From: Bacillota bacterium | GTDB lineage: Bacteria > Bacillota > Clostridia > Acetivibrionales > DSM-1351 | Assembly: GCA_023443515.1 (NCBI GenBank) | Contig: JAEZUC010000054.1 | Location: 1-5,790 of the forward strand | Length of the DNA: 5,790 nt | Reading direction: 5' to 3' | Shown: positions 1-5,790 of the stretch, piece by piece | How the letters are laid out: the number at the start of each line of letters is the position of its first letter | Numbering within the stretch: position 1 is the stretch's first letter | Position numbers and translations under genes: made by a program | Notes under the pieces: generated by a model | What the model saw: only the letters and a program-made list of their open reading frames with translations | What the model was told of the DNA's origin: nothing | Databases searched by the model: none

Positions 1-681
1 GATATTTGCTGCAACACCGCCTTGAAATACCACAGGAGATTCAAGCTTTTTACCTTTTCCCAGATTTGCAAGATAGTTTCTTGCAAGTGCATCACACAAG
101 CCTCTTACAATGTCCTCTCGTGAGTAACCCATTTGCTGCTTATGTATCATATCACTTTCAGCAAATACGGCACATCTTCCGGCTATTCTTACAGGACTCT
201 CAGATCTTATGGCATATGACCCGAAATCCTCAATGGATATTCCCAATCTGGCTGCCTGCCTGTCAAGAAAAGAACCTGTTCCGGCGGCACAAACTGTATT
301 CATTGCAAAGTCGTGCACCACATTATTTTTAAGCAATATAATTTTTGAGTCCTGTCCACCAATCTCAATAATTGTCCTGACATCAGGAATTTCTTTCTGG
401 GCTGCCACCGCATGGGCGGTTATTTCATTTTTAACCACATCAGCACCTACTATTGCCGCTGCAAGCTGTCTTCCACTGCCTGTTGTCCCGACTCCCGCTA
501 TCTCAATACTTTGACCTAGTCTACCGTACATATTCTTCAGGCCTGTCCTGATGGATTCTATCGGCTGTCCGTCTGTTCTCATGTACATCTTTTCCAGTAA
601 ATTATTATTTTCATCAATCAAAGTTATATTTGTGCTTACGGAACCTACATCAATTCCCATAAAGCATTTTACTCTGCTCAT
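1..681 (-). CDS. 2-hydroxyacyl-CoA dehydratase activase, BadF/BadG/BcrA/BcrD ATPase family (COG1924); C-terminus cut by window edge
   Basis: The first 227 codons of an open gene that leaves the window at base 1 with no stop. The protein belongs to the ASKHA (actin/HSP70/sugar kinase) fold. Seen in order: phosphate-1 loop MGIDVGSVST (residues 8-17), GVGTTGSGR (63-71), phosphate-2 motif EIGGQDSK (106-113), NTVCAAGTGSFLDRQ (128-142), GRCAVFAESDMI (168-179), and the adenosine-side motif VVFQGGVAANI (217-227). C131 and C170 lie 39 residues apart, the same spacing as the two cysteines (127 and 166) with which each subunit of the Acidaminococcus activator HgdC holds one [4Fe-4S] cluster between two monomers. 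Known role of the family: ATP hydrolysis drives one electron at very low potential onto a partner iron-sulfur protein in the cytoplasm. The presumed partners are the two upstream proteins. ATG at 681 is preferred; it lies 11 bases after AGAAGGGA. A second ATG at 660 (M8) is possible but has no clear ribosome site. The gene overlaps the upstream gene by 32 bases, implying translational coupling. Family is certain; the electron acceptor is unknown. Confidence 0.93.
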   Translation of the reverse strand, partial: MSRVKCFMGIDVGSVSTNITLIDENNNLLEKMYMRTDGQPIESIRTGLKNMYGRLGQSIEIAGVGTTGSGRQLAAAIVGADVVKNEITAHAVAAQKEIPDVRTIIEIGGQDSKIILLKNNVVHDFAMNTVCAAGTGSFLDRQAARLGISIEDFGSYAIRSESPVRIAGRCAVFAESDMIHKQQMGYSREDIVRGLCDALARNYLANLGKGKKLESPVVFQGGVAANI

Positions 682-1765
682 TTAAATGTTCGTCCCTTCT
701 CTTTTTAAGTAAATCAATAAATGCCTCAATTCTTGTTGCAAATCCTGCTTCTCCGGTCATTTCATCCCTTATTACCGTCATAATTGGTATGCCGTAATCT
801 TCCTCGATTCTGGGCAGTATTGCCTGCGACACTATCTCAGGCATACAACCAAGGGGATAAAGATGAATAACCCCGTCATAGCCGTGTAGTGCATTTAAAA
901 CACTGTTTCCAACTGTGTGCTGGGCATGTCCTCCCACCATATGAGGCATATATGTTTTTGCAGCCTCCTCATGTTTATTATCTTTTAGAAATGGCAGTCT
1001 TTTTTTAACCATTTCATTTATAATCCATCCGCTTACTGTCACAGGCCTTGTAACTATTACTCCCATTTCTCCCAGCATTTTTTCAACCCTGAAATTTGCA
1101 TATGGCTCTATTGTTGTAAATATCTCACCTACAATTCCTACTCTTAAAGGTTTTAATTCCATATTAACATCTAAACGGTTTAAATTATCCTCAGTTTCCT
1201 TTATAAGCTTTTCTATTTGTTCAGAACCTTTTACATTTAGAACATCCCTTTGAAAACCTTGATAAATCTTATCAACGCTTCCTCTCACTCTCTGCACTGC
1301 ACGCTTTTCCCTTGCAAGATGCTCCAGTTTGTCAAGTTTGACAGAAACATTTTTGGCGGAATTAATAACTCTGGCTATATTTAATACATTTGATGTCCCA
1401 CTTACCCTTCGGATACGTGATGCCAGCTCTTTCAAGCCCTGGTCAGGTACCTCCAACGTAATTAAATCCATTTTTAGACCAATATCCTGTGCCTGTTTTT
1501 TCAGCATCTCCCCGAAATAGCCCAATCTGCAAGGTCCGCAACCTCCGGTTATAAGAATGGTATCGGCTCCCATTTCGTAAGCCTGAACCATATTACCCAC
1601 AAAAAGCTTAAAAGGAAGGCAATGTGCTTCTGCACAATATTTCAGACCTATTTCCAGGGTTTTGTCGCTATTTAAAGGAGGAACTACATATTTTGCCTCG
1701 AAGTCATCCAAAAACGATTTAGCTATTATATACGTGTTTCCCAGATGTGGAAATGTTAAAATCAT
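650..1765 (-). CDS. COG3581-type protein, activase-associated iron-sulfur protein (2-hydroxyacyl-CoA dehydratase-like), function unknown
   Basis: A 371-residue cytoplasmic protein without signal peptide or membrane segment. The opening MILTFPHLGNTYI and the motifs C44-x4-C49-LPFK, ITGGCGPCR (C76, C79), YPLGCMPE (C307) and DEMTGEAGFATRIEAF (334-349) are those I recall from COG3581 proteins, often auto-named 'CoA protein activase'. These occur next to COG3580 and COG1924 or are fused to them in very large clostridial chains. Five cysteines in short motifs suggest iron-sulfur ligands, which is inference. A lysine/arginine-rich helical stretch at about 140-195 separates the N- and C-terminal parts. 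The start is set at ATG 1765, seven bases after a perfect AGGAGG. An upstream in-frame GTG at 1771 would leave only one base of spacing and is rejected. The first 47 bases overlap the 3' end of the COG3580-type gene, and the end overlaps the activase by 32 bases. The likely role is partner or electron acceptor of the activase; the substrate is unknown. Confidence 0.88.
   Translation of the reverse strand: MILTFPHLGNTYIIAKSFLDDFEAKYVVPPLNSDKTLEIGLKYCAEAHCLPFKLFVGNMVQAYEMGADTILITGGCGPCRLGYFGEMLKKQAQDIGLKMDLITLEVPDQGLKELASRIRRVSGTSNVLNIARVINSAKNVSVKLDKLEHLAREKRAVQRVRGSVDKIYQGFQRDVLNVKGSEQIEKLIKETEDNLNRLDVNMELKPLRVGIVGEIFTTIEPYANFRVEKMLGEMGVIVTRPVTVSGWIINEMVKKRLPFLKDNKHEEAAKTYMPHMVGGHAQHTVGNSVLNALHGYDGVIHLYPLGCMPEIVSQAILPRIEEDYGIPIMTVIRDEMTGEAGFATRIEAFIDLLKKRRDEHLNEQSKMLYGN
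693..700 (-). promoter_or_regulatory. Probable ribosome binding site of the activase gene
   Basis: AGAAGGGA lies 11 bases before ATG 681, inside the end of the COG3581-type gene. The spacing is longer than usual. No comparable site precedes the alternative ATG at 660. Confidence 0.5.
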
Positions 1766-2699
1766 TATCACGCCTCCTCACAATCATATCAATAAATGCT
1801 TCAAGTCTGGTTAAAAATCCGGCTTCTGCTGAATGCTCATCCAGCACCAGCTTCATAAACGGTATATTACTTTCCTTCCTTATCTTATTTTCAACAAGCT
1901 CGTCTACAAAACTGTCTACTCCGCAACCGAAGGATGTAAGTGCCAGAATACCATCTATTCTGCCACTTTTAATCAACTGTATGGCCCCGCCGTATGCCCT
2001 TGTGCCGTAGTCCCAGAAGAATTGCTTATCCAAGCCTTTACAATTATCCTTTGATACCAAGTAATCCAGCATATCCAGTGTCACCACATCTGCACCGTAT
2101 TTATTAAGTTTTTTCACAAGTTCCATATTGAGGAATGTATCATAAACAGTGTAGCTGTGACCTATTATGGCAATAGTCAATTTATTCTTTTCAGGGACTA
2201 CACCAAACTCTGTATCAGCAAATTTCAGTGCTCTTCTTTTAATTTTATACTCATTTACAGCTTCCCTATAGGCATTACTTATTTTCCTTCTGTCCCCTGT
2301 CAGAAACTCCCCTGTATAAAGGGCAGCATTCCATGAATTTTTGGGAGATTCCCTTAGGTTTATTTCAGTATCAATAATTTTCGGAAGATTTTTAACTGAA
2401 TTTCGTACCATATCGGTTACGCCACAAACTTCCGGACATATATATTGCTTCTTTGCAACACTTGTAAATCTCGGCATAAACATATAGTCAACCTTACCCA
2501 GTAGCTCCATTACGTGACCAAAATACGCCTTTACAGGTATACAGGCTTCTGAAACACATGCATTTGAGCCGTTTGTAAGTATTTTTTTGTTGGTAATGTC
2601 AGAGACTATTACATCTGCTCCAAGATTTCTAAAAAATGACTCCCATAATGTTGAGTACTTGTAATAATATAATCCTCTTGGTATACCCACTCTTCTCAT
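1719..2699 (-). CDS. COG3580/DUF2229-type protein, acyl-CoA dehydratase activase-related, function unknown
   Basis: A 326-residue soluble protein and the first gene of the three-gene cluster. The opening RRVGIPRGLYYYKYSTLW and the N-terminal C48-x4-C53-IPVK motif are typical of the DUF2229 (PF09989) / COG3580 family. Further visible motifs are YICPEVCG (C88, C92), IIGHSYTVYD (178-187, start of a second nucleotide-binding-like half), SFGCGVDS (C259) and DEHSAEAGFLTRLEAF (287-302). Several of these align with motifs in the downstream COG3581-type protein, so the two are probably paralogous subunits, comparable to the alpha and beta subunits of 2-hydroxyacyl-CoA dehydratases. In many clostridial genomes the same domain is part of one long chain with two activase domains; here it is a separate gene. 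ATG 2699 is chosen because GAGGTGG sits seven bases upstream. That site lies inside a hairpin (see the terminator entry), so translation may be controlled. Family assignment is good; reaction and substrate are not known. Confidence 0.88.
   Translation of the reverse strand: MRRVGIPRGLYYYKYSTLWESFFRNLGADVIVSDITNKKILTNGSNACVSEACIPVKAYFGHVMELLGKVDYMFMPRFTSVAKKQYICPEVCGVTDMVRNSVKNLPKIIDTEINLRESPKNSWNAALYTGEFLTGDRRKISNAYREAVNEYKIKRRALKFADTEFGVVPEKNKLTIAIIGHSYTVYDTFLNMELVKKLNKYGADVVTLDMLDYLVSKDNCKGLDKQFFWDYGTRAYGGAIQLIKSGRIDGILALTSFGCGVDSFVDELVENKIRKESNIPFMKLVLDEHSAEAGFLTRLEAFIDMIVRRRDNDFNISTSGKHVYNS
1773..1778 (-). promoter_or_regulatory. Ribosome binding site deciding the start of the COG3581-type gene
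   Basis: A perfect AGGAGG lies inside the end of the COG3580-type coding region. It is seven bases from ATG 1765 but only one base from GTG 1771, so the ATG is the start. Confidence 0.85.
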
Positions 2700-2735
2700 A
2701 AAAAAACCACCTCAATACAATTATTGACGTGGTTT
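2700..2735 (-). terminator. Hairpin plus U-tract between the wall hydrolase and the activase cluster; also covers a ribosome binding site
   Basis: Read on the minus strand, AAACCAC (2735-2729) pairs perfectly with GTGGTTT (2710-2704), and TCAATA (2727-2722) pairs with TATTGA (2717-2712). A single G-G mismatch separates the two helices and the tetraloop is ATTG. The stem runs straight into seven Us (2706-2700), the first three of which belong to the stem, and then into the ATG at 2699. This is the layout of an intrinsic terminator for the hydrolase gene ending 51 bases before the stem. Only 4 of 13 pairs are G-C, so it may be leaky. The Shine-Dalgarno of the downstream gene lies in its 3' arm, so it could also act as a translational lock or attenuator. 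Confidence 0.65.
2707..2713 (-). promoter_or_regulatory. Ribosome binding site of the COG3580-type gene, buried in the hairpin
   Basis: GAGGTGG lies seven bases before ATG 2699 and matches six consecutive bases of the consensus AAGGAGGTGA. Six of its seven bases are paired in the predicted hairpin and the seventh is in the G-G mismatch, so it is accessible only when the hairpin is open or when the transcript starts inside it. Confidence 0.7.
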
Positions 2736-2785
2736 AATTCTGTTATACAGAAGATTATTTTGTTCCGGTTTTTTAAATTTTTAAA

Positions 2786-5779
2786 TTACCGCGCATTGGC
2801 ATATGCCCAGTTTTCAATGGCTTTACCAACGGAATTACCTATCTTGACTTGGTTGTTATAATCTGACAGCCACTCATACTCCGCAGGATTTGACATAAAT
2901 CCTCCCTCAATAAGTATTGCAGGTGATTGAGTAACAGTACAAACCGAAAGGCTCTGCCATCTGTAGCCGCCATCTTTTCTCTTGAGGTCTGTCACCAACC
3001 GGTCTTTGATATATCCTGCTGCAGCCTTTGAGCTGTCTTTTGAGTAAAGTACCAGTAGCCCTGTATGCTTTGTATAGTCAGCTGTTACATCCATTGAATT
3101 GTTATGGATAGAAACTGCAATATCTGGCTTTTCCTTCCTTATAAGATTTGCTCTGTCATTAAGGCTGACAGTCTTATCCGAAGTCCTTGTCATAACAACT
3201 GTTGCGCCAAGCGATTGCAAATATTTCCGGGCATTAAGCGTTATTCCCAGGTTTACCTGCTTTTCATAAAGTCCGTATATACCCATAGGCCCGGTAGCCC
3301 CTGATTCTGAACCCCCATGTCCTGCATCAAGTACTACCTTTAAGCCCGTCAAAGGCTTTGATCCGCTCCCGGAAATCTTGGGTGCATTTTTAAGGGAAAA
3401 TACCAGTGAGCCGTTTTTGTACTCTGCATTATAGCCGAAATAGCTTCCCGCTGATTTTAATCCAAATACATATTGCGCTCCACCTGAAATAGCCTTGTAT
3501 TTTATTGAAGAAAAGGGTGCATCCCATGGTATTGATTTATTAACGTTCACACCTGAAGTATTGTACAGTGTCAATGTGAGAGTGTTTGCGCCGGTTTCTA
3601 CACCGAACACCGTATTAACAGGCATTTTAAAGCTGATATCCGTATAGCTTCCGTTTAATTTCAATGCAACTGATGAAACCTTGTTGGCTGCAAGTGCCTT
3701 ATCGTTTACAACTTTTATATTGCTTGCAGCTGTCCATACTCCGCTTTTTAACTTGTAAAAGCCATTCTGCTGACCTATAATATAGTCTGTTGCACCGTTT
3801 ATCAAAGGTGTTATTCTTGAATAGTCCGTTGATGGGCCGGAACGTGCCACCGCTTCTGCGTCGTCGGTGCTCACAACAGCATACTTATAATATTTTGATG
3901 ATTGTACACTTATGGTGTTGCTTTGCTTTGAGGTTATTTTCTTACCTTTGTATTCCATTACAAAAACAGGCTTTCCAAGGCTTTTGATACGGTCTTTTCC
4001 TGCTACCTGTGGCATTGTAAAGGTTCCTGAATATTTAGCAGGTGTCAGAGTTCCTTTGTTCGCATCAACTGTGGCTGTCTGTTTCAGCTCTGTTCTGTTG
4101 CCTCCGATTTCAACCCAAACCTTGGCGCCTGCGGGAGCCTGACAAGAAAATGTAATCTTTTGGCCTGTCTGCATAGTCACACTCTGGGTAGGAGAAAAAT
4201 ATCCGCTTCTGAACTCAACCTTTGACATCTTGTAAGGACCTGAGGTTGTTTTTGCGTTACGTGTTATCTTTAATATTGTTTCCTTGCCTTTATGGGTAAA
4301 TATAAGTTTGTTTTCTCCAACTTTCAAATCAGTAAATACGGTAAAGTAACCGTTATCTGAAACCTCAATTCTTTTACCGTTAAGATATATAGGTTGTTTA
4401 GGGTCACCTCCCCCCAAGATACTTATCTTTGCAGCCGAAGTTTTATAACCGTTAGAAGGAGAAGCTATGTAAAGCTGTCTGTCCTCGGGTACAGTACTTC
4501 CGGGATCTCTTCCCAACACAAATATTCCTCTGAGCTTGTCCTTGATTCCAAGTGTATTGTCCTTCAGTTTTGAATATCCGTAGAATATGCTTCCGTCTAC
4601 AGCATTACTTTTCCTGTTGTATTCAATCTGTTTCGGTATTTGCAGCGGGTCAAGCCAATCATTTGCCTGTGTTGTATCATTTATTTTATATGCAGCGTGT
4701 CCCACATAAAGCTTCACCTTTGTACCGTTGCAAACATCTTTCCACCAGTCTACCAGTACAGAGTAATCTGCTACCTTGAACCCTATATTCCAGTAAATCT
4801 GTGGTGCTATGTAGTCTATGTATGCTTCCTTAACCCACTTTTTAGAATCTGCATAGTGGTCATAATATGTGGATATTCCTCCTTGTGTATCTGAACCTTC
4901 TTTATTTCTGTCCTTGTTTGACCATATTGCAAATGGGCTTATACCGAACTGAACTGAAGGTTTAATATTTTTTACAGTATCGTAGGTACTTTTAACAAGT
5001 GTGTTGATATTATTTCGTCGCCAATCGTCTTTGTTGTTAAAACTGCCCTTGTATTTTTCATAAGATGCCGTGTCGTTAAAATCAACACCCTTAGCTTCAG
5101 ATTTTGAAGGATAGAAATAGTCATCAAAATGTATTCCGTCAACATCATAATTCTTAACAATTTCGGCTACTCCGTCAGTTATCAGTTTTATAGCAGCCGG
5201 ATTCCCCGGGTCAAGATACAGTTGTCCCGTAGGAGCTGCAACAACTGCCTCCGGTATTTTTCTGGCAGGATGATCAGCTGAAAGTACATTTACATCCTTG
5301 TCAGGTTTAGCCGTTGTTCCCATCGAAAGTCTGAGGGGATTAATCCATGCATGAACTTGTATCCCTTCTTTATGCGCCTGTTGAATTATATATGCCAGAG
5401 GGTCAAAACCATTATCATTTTCTTTTCCCTGGTTTCCAGTCAAGTATTTAGACCATGGAAAAATAGAAGATTTATATAGAGCATCTCCTGTAGGCCTTAC
5501 CTGAAAGAAAATAGCATTAAGCCCCGCATATCTGGCATTGCCTACTATTTCATCCAGTTCCTTTTTCTGCTTTTCTGCACTGATACCCGGCTTTGAAGGA
5601 AAATCTATATTGGATACTGATGCAATCCATACTCCCCGTAAATCCTCGCTTTTGGATATTGTCTGTGCATTTGAGACATTTCCCTTATAGTTTTTGTCTG
5701 AATAAAGCCTGTAGCCTGCTATGGGCAGAATCATCAGAAATACCAGCAAAATACATATTGCCCCTATTTTTTTATTCAT
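2786..5779 (-). CDS. Bifunctional cell-wall hydrolase: GHL10 glycosyl-hydrolase-like domain fused to N-acetylmuramoyl-L-alanine amidase
   Basis: A 997-residue exported or membrane-anchored protein. Residues 2-22 form a basic start plus hydrophobic segment with no lipobox and no clear cleavage site. Residues about 46-410 are a GHL10 (PF02638) domain with RGVWIASVSNIDFP, FFQVRPTGDAL, HAWINPLR (143-150), DGIHFDDYFYP (214-224, acidic D219/D220), FGISPFAIW and YIAPQIYWN (323-331). Residues about 431-625 are beta-rich, Ig-like. About 630-692 looks SH3-like (ARSGPSTDYSRI), and about 697-800 resembles an AMIN domain. Residues 813-992 are a complete Amidase_3: DAGHGG (H821), YEKQVNL (E839), SIHNN (H892) and the catalytic ILIEGGFMSN (E958). 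All three zinc ligands and the catalytic Glu are present. The amidase cleaves the MurNAc-L-Ala bond. DigH, a GHL10 relative in E. coli, cuts glycan strands lacking peptides, so the pairing suggests sequential peptidoglycan turnover in the wall. ATG 5779 follows GGGGG by five bases. The promoter lies outside the window. The amidase assignment is very secure; GHL10 activity in this protein is inferred. Confidence 0.95.
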   Translation of the reverse strand: MNKKIGAICILLVFLMILPIAGYRLYSDKNYKGNVSNAQTISKSEDLRGVWIASVSNIDFPSKPGISAEKQKKELDEIVGNARYAGLNAIFFQVRPTGDALYKSSIFPWSKYLTGNQGKENDNGFDPLAYIIQQAHKEGIQVHAWINPLRLSMGTTAKPDKDVNVLSADHPARKIPEAVVAAPTGQLYLDPGNPAAIKLITDGVAEIVKNYDVDGIHFDDYFYPSKSEAKGVDFNDTASYEKYKGSFNNKDDWRRNNINTLVKSTYDTVKNIKPSVQFGISPFAIWSNKDRNKEGSDTQGGISTYYDHYADSKKWVKEAYIDYIAPQIYWNIGFKVADYSVLVDWWKDVCNGTKVKLYVGHAAYKINDTTQANDWLDPLQIPKQIEYNRKSNAVDGSIFYGYSKLKDNTLGIKDKLRGIFVLGRDPGSTVPEDRQLYIASPSNGYKTSAAKISILGGGDPKQPIYLNGKRIEVSDNGYFTVFTDLKVGENKLIFTHKGKETILKITRNAKTTSGPYKMSKVEFRSGYFSPTQSVTMQTGQKITFSCQAPAGAKVWVEIGGNRTELKQTATVDANKGTLTPAKYSGTFTMPQVAGKDRIKSLGKPVFVMEYKGKKITSKQSNTISVQSSKYYKYAVVSTDDAEAVARSGPSTDYSRITPLINGATDYIIGQQNGFYKLKSGVWTAASNIKVVNDKALAANKVSSVALKLNGSYTDISFKMPVNTVFGVETGANTLTLTLYNTSGVNVNKSIPWDAPFSSIKYKAISGGAQYVFGLKSAGSYFGYNAEYKNGSLVFSLKNAPKISGSGSKPLTGLKVVLDAGHGGSESGATGPMGIYGLYEKQVNLGITLNARKYLQSLGATVVMTRTSDKTVSLNDRANLIRKEKPDIAVSIHNNSMDVTADYTKHTGLLVLYSKDSSKAAAGYIKDRLVTDLKRKDGGYRWQSLSVCTVTQSPAILIEGGFMSNPAEYEWLSDYNNQVKIGNSVGKAIENWAYANAR

Positions 5780-5784
5780 TTTAA

Positions 5785-5789
5785 CCCCC
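5785..5789 (-). promoter_or_regulatory. Ribosome binding site of the GHL10-amidase gene
   Basis: A GGGGG run five bases before ATG 5779 is the only purine-rich site in the 11 bases available upstream. It is an imperfect match to GGAGG. The window ends here, so nothing can be said about the promoter. Confidence 0.55.
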
Positions 5790-5790
5790 A

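Noticed and set aside
6..514. Two forward-strand open frames (6-332 and 209-514)
   Set aside because: They lie antisense to the activase gene, whose minus-strand frame is open from 681 to 1 and carries every family motif. The forward translations show no recognisable domain.
658..660. ATG (M8) as start of the activase
   Set aside because: It would reduce the overlap to 11 bases and starts right at the phosphate-1 loop, but no ribosome site precedes it. It is kept only as an alternative.
1769..1771. GTG as start of the COG3581-type gene
   Set aside because: Only one base separates it from AGGAGG. The ATG six bases further in has ideal spacing and gives the N-terminus usual for the family.
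2742..2747. TATAAC as a -10 box for the activase cluster, inside the small palindrome CTGTATAACAG
   Set aside because: No -35-like hexamer occurs at 16-18 bases upstream and there is no extended -10 TGn. In such AT-rich DNA the match is not convincing.
4972..5160. Minus-strand 62-residue open frame inside the GHL10 region
   Set aside because: It is a shadow frame within the well-supported hydrolase gene, with no domain or ribosome site.
5753..5755. Cys9 of the hydrolase as a lipoprotein cysteine
   Set aside because: It sits too close to the N-terminus, within the hydrophobic stretch, and the preceding residues are not a lipobox.
1..5790. Mobile element, tRNA, CRISPR or phage remnants
   Set aside because: No terminal inverted repeats, spaced direct repeats, cloverleaf or transposase-like frame is visible. 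The window is fully accounted for by four genes and one 86-base gap.

Overview
The window is a moderately AT-rich stretch of a Gram-positive anaerobe, most likely a clostridium. Cellulolytic Ruminiclostridium-type Clostridia would fit, but that placement is inference from gene content and base composition and was not checked by a search. All four genes lie on the minus strand, so transcription runs from position 5790 towards 1. No RNA gene, mobile element or CRISPR array is visible.

Right part (2786-5779): one 997-residue exported or membrane-anchored cell-wall enzyme. It starts with a hydrophobic N-terminal segment, followed by a glycosyl-hydrolase-like family 10 domain (GHL10; relatives are B. 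subtilis YngK and E. coli DigH/YddW). Then come beta-rich linker modules, an SH3-like segment, an AMIN-like segment and a complete C-terminal zinc N-acetylmuramoyl-L-alanine amidase (Amidase_3). The amidase would strip stem peptides from peptidoglycan. DigH, a relative of the GHL10 domain, acts on the resulting denuded glycan strands, so this single chain may perform two consecutive steps.

Middle (2700-2785): an 86-base gap. It holds an imperfect 13-bp hairpin followed on the transcript by seven Us and then directly by the ATG of the next gene. The same hairpin buries that gene's Shine-Dalgarno sequence.

Left part (1-2699): a tight cluster of three overlapping genes. In order of transcription they are a COG3580/DUF2229-type protein (326 aa), a COG3581-type protein (371 aa after start correction), and a 2-hydroxyacyl-CoA dehydratase activase (COG1924, BadF/BadG/BcrA/BcrD ATPase family) that runs off the left edge. 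The activase has both cysteines expected to bridge a [4Fe-4S] cluster in its homodimer and would drive ATP-dependent, low-potential electron transfer. The two upstream proteins share three aligned motifs with conserved cysteines and look like paralogous partner subunits. This set resembles the split form of the large multidomain 'CoA-substrate-specific enzyme activase' proteins of clostridia, whose substrate is not established. It is the least understood system in the window.
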